Of a DNA stretch of 20,230 bases, positions 1 to 8,305 are shown one piece after another (position 1 is the first letter of the stretch; every line of letters starts with the position of its first letter). The notes below the pieces were generated by a model. That model was not told the origin of the DNA. It ran no database searches and worked only from the letters and a program-made list of their open reading frames with translations. The translations under genes and the position numbers were made by a program. This DNA is from a virus: positions 1-20,230 of IMG/VR virus record IMGVR_UViG_3300042506_000065; one strand, 5' to 3'.

Positions 1-2532
1 ACAGATTACACCCAGGCGTTTCAGATACCCGCATCAGACACCAACAACCAAATCTTTTCGGATTGGTTTGATGAGAATGTGGTATTAGGTGCGTGGAACC
101 CAAATTTGGGAAAGGATGCCACATTGCTTATTCACTCATTACCCGTTTACGAAGGGCGTGTGGAGTTCATAGGGTGCAAGTACAAAGACGGGATTCCCCA
201 ATTGTATAATATCGTGTTTTATGGAACAACCAAAAAGATATTAGACCAATGGGGTGAAACATTATTAAACCAAGTGGATTGGTCATCATACAATCACTTT
301 GTAAACTATAGTAACATTTTATCATCGTGGAATCAGACATTGTTAAGCGGTGATGTATTGTGGCCGATTGCGGATTACAATCAAAATTGGCGGTATTCTA
401 AGGCAACGGGAATAAATGGGAATATCAGAAATCCACGGGGCGTTGAAATTGATGATTTACGACCCGCAATCCGATTAAGGGCAATGATGGAAACCGTATT
501 TGAAGCAGCGGGATACACATTACAAAGTTCGTTTTTACAATCACCCGAGTTTGATGATTTATACATTTTGCCAATGCAAACGGCGGGTCCATTATACGAT
601 CCCGAGTATTTCAAACCAGGCACATTGACATCACAAAGAAACGGGTTTACATACACACAAAGAACATACGGGGCGGTAAATTATGATAAAATCATTTACA
701 ACAATGTAATTGCAAACCCATCGGGAAACTATAATCCCGCTACGGGAATTTACACCGCCAATCGTTTGGGCAATTATGATTTTCGTGCGGAATTTGGTGT
801 GACATTTGGTGCGGGTGCGTATAACTCAATCAATTTTGCGTATATGCTTAATGGTCGAGTAGTATCAACCAAGGCCTACACAACAACAGTTACCAATACA
901 TCGTTTACATTTAGTCCAAGATTAAAGCCAGGTGATGAAATATCATTTGGGTATTTGACATTTTCAAGTGTTTCAACGGCGGGTGTGTTCTTGTATTGTT
1001 TAGATGCACCACAAGGTATTGCGGATACCACCGTTCGTTTTGAGGATGCTATGCCACAAATGAAAATTAAAGATTTTGTGAATGGCGTGATAAAAACTTT
1101 TAATTGCATATTGTACCCAACGGGTGAAAAAACAATCGCATTGGAAAATTTACCACAATGGTATAATGGAGGGACACTAAGAAATTGGTCACCATTTGCG
1201 GACACCAAAGATATTGAACACGATAAGTTGCCAATCCCAAGCATCGTGTCAATGACACACAAGGAATCGGAATGTATTGCAAATGAATACTATCGAAACA
1301 TTAACAGACGGGAATACGGGTCAATTTCATTTACACCCGTAATTGATTACCCAACAGATGCGTTTCAGTTGGAAAGCCCATTTAATGTAATTTGCCCATC
1401 TGTTTTATACGAGGTGAATGCCAATGGTCAAAAGATAAGGGATACAGAATTGAACATTCCCCGATTTATGGATAAGGATGATAAACCAGTGCAACAAGAT
1501 TTAACATTGTTTTATTACGGAGGCAAACAATCAATCAGCGATCCATATTATTTCAACAATGTAAACCAATATGTGATGCCATTAATGACATCGTATTCCG
1601 CGTATCCAACTATTCAAACAAGTTATTCAGTTGCGTTTGGTTTGGAATTTTCAGCCCGTGGAGATGCCCCGACAAACACGATGTATTTGATGTATTGGCA
1701 TGAATACCTATCCCGTATGTATTCAACGCAATCAAGGTTAGTTAAAATGACTGCAATCATACCCGTGGGTGAATGGTTGAACTTTGAATTAAATGATACC
1801 ATCGCAATTAGTGGTAATTACTACAAAGTGCAGTCGGTCAAGTACGACATGTTGACCGAGGTTGCAAACCTTGAATTAATCACTTATCCAAATGTGGATA
1901 TTTTAGGATTTTCAACCACGGGTCAAAAGCCCGATTACACGGATGTGGTTGTTAATGCAAATGGGAAATCATACCTTAACGATTATGTCGTTGCCAAAGG
2001 CATCATGAATTCGTATCGGTTTGGAACACAAGATTATTTGGACACCAACCAGGATACCACATTTAACCAAAATAGTGTTAGTGATATTGCCCAACAGATG
2101 GAAAGTTTACAAGCCATTGTGCAATTCAATCAAATCACAATGTATCGGACCACGCCAACTTCCGTTGCAACCGATTCCACATTGTGGGCGCCAGTGCCAC
2201 AAGAATTACAAGTAGCGATTGGTTATACACAGAACATCACATATAATTTGGCATTGGCAAAATATGTATGCACCGATGGTGGTCAATATAAGTTCACGGG
2301 AATGTGTGCATTTGGCCAAACGGGAAACAAACAACTTGAATTTGAAATCCAAGTGAATGGCGTTCAAACAACGGCGTATGCGTTGACGGATTCAAACCAT
2401 CACAGTATTAATTTTGATACCATTTTGGATTTATCCCCAACCGATGAAGTGACATTTGTTTGGAAGCCACACACGGGAGGTTCACACACCATTATTATTG
2501 AAAAATCAAACTTTTTAATACTTAAAAAATGA
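1..2532 (+). CDS. Large tail protein (tail tip / baseplate hub-like), 5' end outside window
   Basis: The frame is open from base 1, so the true start lies upstream; the GTG at 79 is only an internal codon. 843 codons are visible. The protein is aromatic and beta-rich with no transmembrane segment. The opening (DYTQAFQIPASDTNNQIF) and the block around bases 450-560 (DDLRPAIRLRAMMETVFEAAGY) resemble the large tail proteins found beside the tape measure in Bacteroidota phages. Two beta-sandwich-like modules can be picked out: about bases 730-1020 and 2220-2520, both with a G-x-Y-x-F strand, an N-G turn and a P-(G/T)-D-E turn. The C-terminal one resembles jelly-roll (C1q/TNF-like) receptor-binding domains. 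Its position directly before the tape measure fits a tail-tip role. The structural assignment is good; the exact role (hub, distal tail or receptor binding) is inferred. Confidence 0.72.
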   Translation, partial: TDYTQAFQIPASDTNNQIFSDWFDENVVLGAWNPNLGKDATLLIHSLPVYEGRVEFIGCKYKDGIPQLYNIVFYGTTKKILDQWGETLLNQVDWSSYNHFVNYSNILSSWNQTLLSGDVLWPIADYNQNWRYSKATGINGNIRNPRGVEIDDLRPAIRLRAMMETVFEAAGYTLQSSFLQSPEFDDLYILPMQTAGPLYDPEYFKPGTLTSQRNGFTYTQRTYGAVNYDKIIYNNVIANPSGNYNPATGIYTANRLGNYDFRAEFGVTFGAGAYNSINFAYMLNGRVVSTKAYTTTVTNTSFTFSPRLKPGDEISFGYLTFSSVSTAGVFLYCLDAPQGIADTTVRFEDAMPQMKIKDFVNGVIKTFNCILYPTGEKTIALENLPQWYNGGTLRNWSPFADTKDIEHDKLPIPSIVSMTHKESECIANEYYRNINRREYGSISFTPVIDYPTDAFQLESPFNVICPSVLYEVNANGQKIRDTELNIPRFMDKDDKPVQQDLTLFYYGGKQSISDPYYFNNVNQYVMPLMTSYSAYPTIQTSYSVAFGLEFSARGDAPTNTMYLMYWHEYLSRMYSTQSRLVKMTAIIPVGEWLNFELNDTIAISGNYYKVQSVKYDMLTEVANLELITYPNVDILGFSTTGQKPDYTDVVVNANGKSYLNDYVVAKGIMNSYRFGTQDYLDTNQDTTFNQNSVSDIAQQMESLQAIVQFNQITMYRTTPTSVATDSTLWAPVPQELQVAIGYTQNITYNLALAKYVCTDGGQYKFTGMCAFGQTGNKQLEFEIQVNGVQTTAYALTDSNHHSINFDTILDLSPTDEVTFVWKPHTGGSHTIIIEKSNFLILKK

Positions 2533-2684
2533 TATTACTCATTATAAAATTAGCACAAGCCCAAGAATGGTATGGGGTATCGGAGACGGTGGAACTTGCC
2601 AAAGGTAAAAAACAATATGCCCAGACTTTGGGACAAGTAGCAAAACAATATAAAAGAGCATTCAAATCATGGCGGACGAAATAA
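2529..2684 (+). CDS. Small 51-residue protein between tail-tip gene and tape measure
   Basis: A 51-codon frame begins with the ATG of an ATGA overlap with the preceding tail gene and runs 16 bases into the tape-measure gene, so it is overlapped at both ends, typical of translationally coupled phage genes. The product is basic: a short hydrophobic start (MILLIIKLAQAQEW) followed by a Lys/Gln-rich helix-forming stretch. No family is recognised. Genes just before a tape measure often encode tail assembly chaperones, but this one is much shorter than usual. The preceding gene ends in an A-run (CTT AAA AAA TGA), and a -1 slip there would continue directly into this frame, so it could also be expressed as a C-terminal extension. 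Both ideas are inference. Confidence 0.5.
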   Translation: MILLIIKLAQAQEWYGVSETVELAKGKKQYAQTLGQVAKQYKRAFKSWRTK

Positions 2685-4555
2685 ATTTTAAGGTTAACGC
2701 GGACACCAAAGGTGCGGAAAAATCACTTAACAAACTCGAAAAGAATGCCAAAGGATTAGGCGGTATTTTCAACAAGGCGGGGGGCGGTGTAAAGTCGTTT
2801 GGCAAAACATTGTCGGCCATTGGTAACACAATCAAAACGGGTTTAGGACTTGGTATATTATTGGGTGTACTCGATACATTCAAATCCGTATTAAGTGAGA
2901 ACCAGGTCGTGGTTGATTTGATGAACCAGGCAATGGTTGTGATGCAAGGCGTGGTGACGGGAGTTATTGAAGTATTGAAACCATTGTTTATGTGGTTTGG
3001 TAAGGCGTTTCAAGACCCAAAGAAATGGTGGGATGAGTTGGTTCAGTCGTTTAAGGATGGTGCATCGTGGATCAAAACAAACATGATTGACCAGGTGTTG
3101 AACAAGTTTACCGAGTGGGCGAACAACGCCAAAATTGCAGTATTGGAATTACGCAAATCGTGGAACGAGTTTACAGGGGATACCGAGGAAGCGGAAAAGA
3201 TAGGCAAACAGATTGACGAACTAAGCAAACAGAACATCAAGTTGGCGGAGGAAAATGCCAAGAAGATGCAAAACATCAAAGGGGTTGTCAATGCGGTTGT
3301 TAGTGCGGTTACAAGTGCGGTTAAGACAATTGCCAAGTCAACAAGGAAAGCGTTTGATAATTCGGCGGCGATTGTAGCGGCAAAACAAAACCTTGAAAGA
3401 TTGCAAATCCAATATCAAGGCATTGTTGAAACATACGATTTAATGGCTGAAAAGCAACGCCAAATTCGTGATGATGAAAACAAAACCATCGAGGAACGAT
3501 TGGCGGCGAACAAGGAATTACAAAAGACATTAGACGAAGGTGCGAAAGCGGAAACCGCAAATATCAATGCCCGTATTGCTGAAAATCAAAAGTTGTTAAT
3601 TGTCAATAAAGGCAACAAGGAAATCCAAAATGAGATACTTTCATTAAAGCAAGAATTAACGGGAGTTGAGGCAAAGTATGCGGGGTTGGTATCGGAGACA
3701 TTAACCAACGAAGTATCATTGGGTAAAGAGGCCTTGGACATCCAAAAGTCAATCAACGAAACCAAAATATCAATGGCCGAAATTGCAAACGAAAGTTTGT
3801 TGTCGGAAAAACAAGCGGCGGTGGATCGTGCGGACTTGATTAAAAACGAGTTTGAAAAATTCAAAGCAATCAAGGAAGCGGAACAAGCATTGCGGGAGGA
3901 AGAAATGCGACAATTGGATGAGTTGAACGCAAAACGACAAGCGGACTTTGACACCCAGTTATCACAGTTGGGAAAAGGAACGGCAGCGTATCAAGAAGTA
4001 TTAAACGCAAAAACCGAGGCACAAGCCCAATATGATTCGGATAGGAAAGTAAAAACAAACGAGTTTGAAACATGGTCAGCACAAAAAGACAAAGAGGCAA
4101 GGGACATGAAGATTGCCAACCAAGAAGCCATCGTTGGTGCGGTGAGTGGGGCATTGTCATCCCTAACATCGTTGGTCGGAGAAAGCACTGCAATGGGCAA
4201 ATCAATGATGATTGCACAAGCGATTATCGATACCTATGCGGGTGCAACGAAAGCCCTTGCACAAGGTGGTGTATTGGGATACATTGGTGCAGCATCGGTA
4301 ATTGCAACGGGTTTGGCAAACATTCGCAAAATGACACAAACCGAAATCCCAGGTGCATCCGATTCGGGGTCAGCACCAAGCATGGGGCCAAGCGTTTCAA
4401 TTATCGGAGGAAGTGCAGACCCATCCGCCCAACTTGCACGACAATTTTCACAACAGAATCAAAAGCCCGTCAAGGCATACACAGTTGGAACGGACATGAG
4501 TTCACAACAAGCGTTGGATAGGCGGATTCAAACAAATGCAACATTCCCAGGATAA
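2669..4555 (+). CDS. Tail tape measure protein
   Basis: At 628 residues, it sets tail length and is later ejected with the DNA in siphoviruses. The N-terminus (MADEINFKVNADTKGAEKSLNKLEKNAKGLG) is a common opening for tape measures in Bacteroidota phages and prophages. Hydrophobic glycine-rich segments lie at about residues 58-70 and 88-110. A long Lys/Glu/Gln/Ala-rich coiled-coil region spans roughly 170-480. A second hydrophobic small-residue region follows at about 484-560 (SMMIAQAIIDTYAGATKALAQ), then a polar tail. Using the usual rule of about 0.15 nm per residue, the tail would be near 90-95 nm. The ATG at 2669 overlaps the preceding 51-codon gene. The family is clear from composition and architecture; tape measures diverge fast, so motif support is limited. 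Confidence 0.88.
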   Translation: MADEINFKVNADTKGAEKSLNKLEKNAKGLGGIFNKAGGGVKSFGKTLSAIGNTIKTGLGLGILLGVLDTFKSVLSENQVVVDLMNQAMVVMQGVVTGVIEVLKPLFMWFGKAFQDPKKWWDELVQSFKDGASWIKTNMIDQVLNKFTEWANNAKIAVLELRKSWNEFTGDTEEAEKIGKQIDELSKQNIKLAEENAKKMQNIKGVVNAVVSAVTSAVKTIAKSTRKAFDNSAAIVAAKQNLERLQIQYQGIVETYDLMAEKQRQIRDDENKTIEERLAANKELQKTLDEGAKAETANINARIAENQKLLIVNKGNKEIQNEILSLKQELTGVEAKYAGLVSETLTNEVSLGKEALDIQKSINETKISMAEIANESLLSEKQAAVDRADLIKNEFEKFKAIKEAEQALREEEMRQLDELNAKRQADFDTQLSQLGKGTAAYQEVLNAKTEAQAQYDSDRKVKTNEFETWSAQKDKEARDMKIANQEAIVGAVSGALSSLTSLVGESTAMGKSMMIAQAIIDTYAGATKALAQGGVLGYIGAASVIATGLANIRKMTQTEIPGASDSGSAPSMGPSVSIIGGSADPSAQLARQFSQQNQKPVKAYTVGTDMSSQQALDRRIQTNATFPG

Positions 4556-4572
4556 TTAGTTTTATAGATAAT

Positions 4573-5010
4573 ATGAAAACATCATTCCATAAATTCATGG
4601 CATCAAACGCCGTTAACAAAGTTGAGTTATCAAAAAACGAATTGATCCAAGTGCAAATGGGTGCAAAGGAAGATTTGATTAAGTTGATTGGACAAGCGGG
4701 AAAATTAGTTGGCCCCGCCCGTAAATTGGAAGATGCGACAAGCAAATTCGCGGACCAAATCAACACATTGAAAAAACAGGTTCCCGATTACATCGCAAAG
4801 AATAAAGACATGGCCGCACAATTGGCATCGTTGGATTCTCAAATCAAAAGTGGTTACGATAAATTCCAAGCACAATTAAAAGCGTTGGGTGTTCCAAAAG
4901 ATGCGGTTGCCGATTTAGAAGCAGCAATTAAAACTTTGGATGGCAATGATTTTTACCCATTGCAAAGGGATTTGACTTTTAACACCACTTATTTGGATAA
5001 GTTGAAATAA
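4573..5010 (+). CDS. Hypothetical coiled-coil phage protein (145 aa)
   Basis: No family is recognised. The product is Lys/Ala/Leu-rich and almost entirely helical, with coiled-coil-like stretches at about residues 30-75 and 80-120, and no signal peptide or transmembrane helix. It follows the tape measure by 17 bases, and its TAA shares the last A with the ATG of the protease gene (TAATG), suggesting coupled translation. Its place between tape measure and head-maturation genes suggests a virion or assembly role, such as an assembly chaperone or scaffold helper, but the sequence does not prove this. The start context is GATAATATG, matching the A/T-rich starts of neighbouring genes. Confidence 0.75.
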   Translation: MKTSFHKFMASNAVNKVELSKNELIQVQMGAKEDLIKLIGQAGKLVGPARKLEDATSKFADQINTLKKQVPDYIAKNKDMAAQLASLDSQIKSGYDKFQAQLKALGVPKDAVADLEAAIKTLDGNDFYPLQRDLTFNTTYLDKLK

Positions 5011-5627
5011 TGAGAATTGTTGAACTGATATTGGATGACCAACAATTGGCAAGTGGCATTGATGCAATAAGCATTGTGGAAGCCCCCGCCATTGAATCCA
5101 ATTTCATTGCATTGAAATCACATGAAATAAAGTTTGCCCAAGTGGATGCCGAAAAACGCATCTTGATGGGTCCTGTTCTTATTCCCGACAAACCCATTTA
5201 TCGCAAACAAATGATGAATGGTGAAATGCAAGAATTTTATGTTTACTTTTCAAAGAACACCGTATCCCGTGCATCGCAAATGTTTTTGATGAAGGGTAAC
5301 CAAGGCAAAGCCACATTGGAACACGACATGGCGTTGCAAGGTATTTGCATGGTGGAATCTTGGATTAAGGAGGACATGGAAAAAGACAAGTCGGCCATTT
5401 ATGGTATGAACGATCCGATTGGAACTTGGATGGGGTCATTAAAGGTTACCAACGATGAGATTTGGAACGACTATGTTAAAACGGGTCGTGTTAAAGGATT
5501 CAGCATCGAAGGGTATTTTGCGGATAGGTCAATGCCATTGTCAAAGGTTCAAACCGATGATGAAAAGTTAGCCAAGGTAATTGACATCCTTACCGAATTT
5601 CAAAAATCAAACAAAGTAAACAATTAA
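5010..5627 (+). CDS. Prohead maturation protease, XkdF-like
   Basis: At 205 residues, it resembles the XkdF-like phage serine protease family, which cleaves scaffold and capsid proteins during head maturation. Visible signatures are GPVLIPDKPIYR at about 54-65, EFYVYFSKNTV at about 75-85, TLEH with candidate catalytic His105, VESWIKEDMEKDKS at about 115-128, YGMNDPIGTWMGSLKV at about 131-146, and VKGFSIEG with candidate nucleophile Ser165. The N-terminal VELILDD and SIVEAPAIESNFIAL blocks are also typical. It is directly followed by a scaffold-like gene and the major capsid gene, the expected order for a protease-scaffold-capsid module. The ATG overlaps the preceding stop by one base. Confidence 0.88.
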   Translation: MRIVELILDDQQLASGIDAISIVEAPAIESNFIALKSHEIKFAQVDAEKRILMGPVLIPDKPIYRKQMMNGEMQEFYVYFSKNTVSRASQMFLMKGNQGKATLEHDMALQGICMVESWIKEDMEKDKSAIYGMNDPIGTWMGSLKVTNDEIWNDYVKTGRVKGFSIEGYFADRSMPLSKVQTDDEKLAKVIDILTEFQKSNKVNN

Positions 5628-5639
5628 AGTATTTTAGAT

Positions 5640-6275
5640 ATGAACGCAACCGAAACATTAAACCGCGTATTGGCAACTTTGGGATTAAAGCCCGAGGAAG
5701 CGATTGTGGTTGATTTGGCACAAGTTAAGACCGAGGATGGTCAAGCCACATTTGAATCAGACAATTTCGCCGTGGGTGAAGCGGTATTTATCGTTACTCC
5801 CGATGGTAACATCCCAACACCAGAAGGTGAATTTGCATTGGAAAACGGAAATGTAATGACCGTGGATGCAAATGGTACTATCGTTGAAATCGCAACCAAG
5901 GAGGAAGAAGCCCCCGAGGAAGAAATCATCGAGGAAGTTGAAGCCGAAGACCAACCAATGAAAGAGCAAATTGGCGATATGCCAATGGCAAAGAAGGTGG
6001 TTAAAAGCAAAACCGAAATGGAAGAATCTTATTTTAGCAAACAGATGAGCGAATTGGAAGCCAAGTTTGAAGCCCGTTTATCAGCATTGGAAGGCGAGAA
6101 AATCGCATTGAGTGCCGAGAACAAAGAATTGACAGAGAGATTGGCTAACGAACCAGCACCACACACATTGCACAACCCAGAGGCAAACATGAAGGATTCC
6201 AAGTTGATTTTCAAGTTGGGTGCCAAGCGTGAGGAAACTTTGAAGGATCGTGTATTTAATCAACTTTTTAACTAA
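5640..6275 (+). CDS. Putative capsid scaffolding protein
   Basis: At 211 residues, it sits between the protease and the major capsid protein, the usual place of a scaffold. The N-terminal half (about 1-85) looks beta-rich with repeated Gly/Pro/Asp turns (TPDGNIPTPEGEF). A strongly acidic run of Glu residues covers about 87-104. A coiled coil follows at about 126-170 (MSELEAKFEARLSALEGEKIAL), then a basic C-terminal tail (LIFKLGAKREETLKDRVFNQLF) that could bind capsid subunits. Scaffolds have little sequence conservation, so the assignment rests on position, acidity and the coiled coil. The start has the AGATATG context seen at several other genes here. A minor head protein is the main alternative. 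Confidence 0.68.
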   Translation: MNATETLNRVLATLGLKPEEAIVVDLAQVKTEDGQATFESDNFAVGEAVFIVTPDGNIPTPEGEFALENGNVMTVDANGTIVEIATKEEEAPEEEIIEEVEAEDQPMKEQIGDMPMAKKVVKSKTEMEESYFSKQMSELEAKFEARLSALEGEKIALSAENKELTERLANEPAPHTLHNPEANMKDSKLIFKLGAKREETLKDRVFNQLFN

Positions 6276-6284
6276 ACCACTAAA

Positions 6285-7226
6285 ATGAACAATAAATTAA
6301 ACAAAATCAATTTGAGTGGCCCAACAATATCACCAAATACCTACGCGGGTCTTTTTGGTAACAAATATATTGCGGCCGCGTTGTTGTCGGGTGAAACCTT
6401 GGCAAAAGAACTTATCACATTGCACCCCAATGTTGCATTCAAAGAAGTTATCCGTAACTACCAAGATTCAGTTGTAATTGCTGACGCATCTTGTGACTTT
6501 ACAGATTCATCTTCAGTAACTTTAGGTGAATATGTGTTGACCACAGTTGAAAAGCAAGTGAACTTGCAGTTGTGTAAAAACAATTTGCGTACCACTTGGG
6601 AATCAGCACAAGCGGGTTTCAGTGCATTTGAGAAATTACCAGCAACATTCGAAGAATTTATGTTGGCTCAAACTGCAGCGGAAGTTGCACAAGCAAACGA
6701 ATTAGGTATTTGGAAATCAAGTCTTTGGTATGATTCCGCAATCGTAGCGGGTCAAGACGGAATGGTTGGTTATTTGATTGATAACTCTGCAATCGTTCGT
6801 CCATTCTCGGGTGCAACAGATGGAACAAATGTTGTTGCTCGTTTGCAAGAAGCATTAAATTACTCACCTGCAGCATTGTACGGAAAAGAAGGTTACCAAT
6901 ACTATGTTGGTCCATCTACCATGAAGGCGTATCAAGCGGCGTTATCTGCGGGTAACTTCAACTTCCAATTCTATGTTGGTGAAAAGCCAATGAACTTCCA
7001 AGGTATTCCCGTTACAATGTGTCCAGGTCTAAACGACTACGATTGTGTATTGGGTATGAAATCTGATTTGCACTTTGGAACAGGATTGTTGAGCGATTAC
7101 AACGAAGTGAAGGTTATCGACATGAGCGATATCGATGGTTCACAGAATGTTCGTGTAATCATGCGTTTCACGGGTGGTATCATTGCTACAAACCCAACTC
7201 AACAAGTTGTAATTAATGTAACCTAA
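6285..7226 (+). CDS. Major capsid protein
   Basis: At 313 residues, it is the likely shell subunit, presumably of the HK97 fold. It lies after the protease and scaffold-like genes and is followed at once by a strong intrinsic terminator, typical of a highly expressed structural gene. Blocks such as TVEKQVNLQLCKNNLRTTWESAQAG (about 86-110) and FEEFMLAQTAAEVAQANELGIWKS (about 123-146) resemble the major capsid proteins of Bacteroidota siphophages. The C-terminus (GSQNVRVIMRFTGGIIATNPTQQVVINVT) resembles the beta-rich end of such proteins. By eye the codon use is more selective than in neighbours (CGT, GCA, GGT, TTC favoured), as expected for high expression. The capsid role is well supported; the fold is inferred. 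Confidence 0.87.
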   Translation: MNNKLNKINLSGPTISPNTYAGLFGNKYIAAALLSGETLAKELITLHPNVAFKEVIRNYQDSVVIADASCDFTDSSSVTLGEYVLTTVEKQVNLQLCKNNLRTTWESAQAGFSAFEKLPATFEEFMLAQTAAEVAQANELGIWKSSLWYDSAIVAGQDGMVGYLIDNSAIVRPFSGATDGTNVVARLQEALNYSPAALYGKEGYQYYVGPSTMKAYQAALSAGNFNFQFYVGEKPMNFQGIPVTMCPGLNDYDCVLGMKSDLHFGTGLLSDYNEVKVIDMSDIDGSQNVRVIMRFTGGIIATNPTQQVVINVT

Positions 7227-7249
7227 TCCGATAAGGAAAATATAAACAC

Positions 7250-7281
7250 GGGGTGGGCATAAACACCCACCCCTTTTTTTT
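7250..7281 (+). terminator. Intrinsic terminator after the major capsid gene
   Basis: A perfect 8-bp stem (GGGGTGGG at 7250-7257, CCCACCCC at 7266-7273) with an 8-base loop is followed by eight T residues (7274-7281). No promoter of the TTTG/TAnnTTTG type lies between it and the next gene at 7303, so it probably trims rather than abolishes downstream transcription. Confidence 0.9.
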
Positions 7282-7302
7282 AACCAAGATAATAGAAAAG
7301 AT

Positions 7303-7875
7303 ATGCCAACTTGTGGAACTTTAGTCGGAAGATACGAACCTTGTAAACAATATGTCGGTGGTATCAAAGGTGCGTTTTTCGTACCCTTTGAATTTGCCAA
7401 TACCATCGTAACTGACGGAACGGGTTTAATTACGCAAATTAATAACGGAGCAAGTCCTACACCCGTAAAGGTGACGGGTTACTTTTGGGAGTTGAAAGGA
7501 TTGTCTACATTGGAAACAACCATCACCGCATCACGCGATAATGGAACAACCATGTATGAGAGTATTTTCACCTTATCATTCAAACCAAGCGGTGTTACAC
7601 CAGCAGCGGGAGATTTAGACATGGATTCAATCCAAACTTTGTCCAAGGGCAGATGGCAAATTGTCATTTGGGACAGAAACGACCAATTTTGGTTGATAGG
7701 TCAAACCTTGGGTTGTGATGCCAATGGCGGATCATCTTCATGGGGTGTGCAAATGGGCGATGCTCGTTTGAATACAATCACTTTTTCAAGCCAAGAAAAA
7801 ACACCACCATCACCAATCGATGCGGACAATTACGCAGAATTGGGAAGTGTGATTACAATTTCAACCGCACCGTAA
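7303..7875 (+). CDS. Putative major tail tube protein
   Basis: At 190 residues, it is beta-rich without membrane segments. It starts MPTCGTLVGRYEPCKQYVGGIKGAFF and contains a strand-rich core (TGYFWELKGLSTLETTITASRDNGTTMYESIFTLSFKP) and a late segment (WGVQMGDARLNTITFSSQEKTPP) resembling the end strand of tail tube proteins. It is bracketed by two intrinsic terminators, so it forms its own transcript end, as expected for an abundant virion protein second only to the capsid. Its ATG has the AGATATG context. Tail tube is the best reading from size, strand content and expression context; head decoration protein is the alternative. I do not recognise a named family with certainty. Confidence 0.6.
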   Translation: MPTCGTLVGRYEPCKQYVGGIKGAFFVPFEFANTIVTDGTGLITQINNGASPTPVKVTGYFWELKGLSTLETTITASRDNGTTMYESIFTLSFKPSGVTPAAGDLDMDSIQTLSKGRWQIVIWDRNDQFWLIGQTLGCDANGGSSSWGVQMGDARLNTITFSSQEKTPPSPIDADNYAELGSVITISTAP

Positions 7876-7901
7876 TTGTTTTAATTATATTTCTATGTAA
7901 G

Positions 7902-7926
7902 CCCTCACCATTCGGTGGGGGTTTTT
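7902..7926 (+). terminator. Intrinsic terminator after the putative tail tube gene
   Basis: An 8-bp stem (CCCTCACC at 7902-7909, GGTGGGGG at 7914-7921, one T-G wobble) with an ATTC loop is followed by five T residues at 7922-7926. It lies 27 bases after the stop at 7875. Confidence 0.88.
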
Positions 7927-7963
7927 CATTTATAACAAAAAATGTATTTCGCGTTTTATAGGT

Positions 7964-8305
7964 ATGCACATCAATAACGCATCCACCAATATCAATTTCA
8001 CATCGTTTGTGGAATTTACGGGTGTATCAACGATTGAGGTGTGGCACAAGCCCACCAAAACGATGGTGACGGCCACAAGTACCCCAAGCAAGTTGTATTC
8101 GTTCTACACGATGAATTTGCCATCATTAACCGCCATCAATGCGGTTGCACAAAACACCGATGAGATATTAATTCGTGTATTCAACGCAAATAATTTGGTG
8201 TGGGAGTATTTAGGGTATTGGATTGTGGGAACAACCAACATTAACAACACTTGGAAACAATGGGATACAACGGCCCCCGTTTCACCTAATTGGATAACAC
8301 TATGA
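7964..8305 (+). CDS. Hypothetical beta-rich phage protein (113 aa)
   Basis: No family is recognised. The product (MHINNASTNINFTSFVEFTGVSTIEVWHKPTKTM at the start) is rich in Thr, Asn and aromatic residues and looks like alternating beta strands, with no signal peptide or transmembrane helix. Repeated TNIN-type segments occur at both ends (STNINF near the start, TTNINNTW near the end). It follows a terminator by 38 bases, and its TGA overlaps the ATG of the portal gene (ATGA), so the two are probably co-translated. That context suggests a virion or connector protein, but function is not shown by sequence. The ATG at 7964 is the first start after the terminator. Confidence 0.72.
   Translation: MHINNASTNINFTSFVEFTGVSTIEVWHKPTKTMVTATSTPSKLYSFYTMNLPSLTAINAVAQNTDEILIRVFNANNLVWEYLGYWIVGTTNINNTWKQWDTTAPVSPNWITL

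Noticed and set aside
79-81. GTG as the start of the first tail gene
   Set aside because: The frame stays open to base 1 with family-like protein sequence upstream, so the gene is simply cut by the window edge.
876-1262. Minus-strand open frame of 128 codons (and others such as 3586-3954, 10185-10643, 19780-20121)
   Set aside because: All lie opposite well-supported genes, have unlikely protein composition and no promoter or gene-like context; they are shadows.
4072-4521. Plus-strand 149-codon frame inside the tape measure gene
   Set aside because: It is out of frame with the tape measure, rich in Cys/Trp/His/Arg, and typical of a shifted reading of coding DNA.
8290-8301. TTG start four codons before the portal ATG
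   Set aside because: The ATG at 8302 forms an ATGA overlap like many junctions here, and TTG starts are rare.
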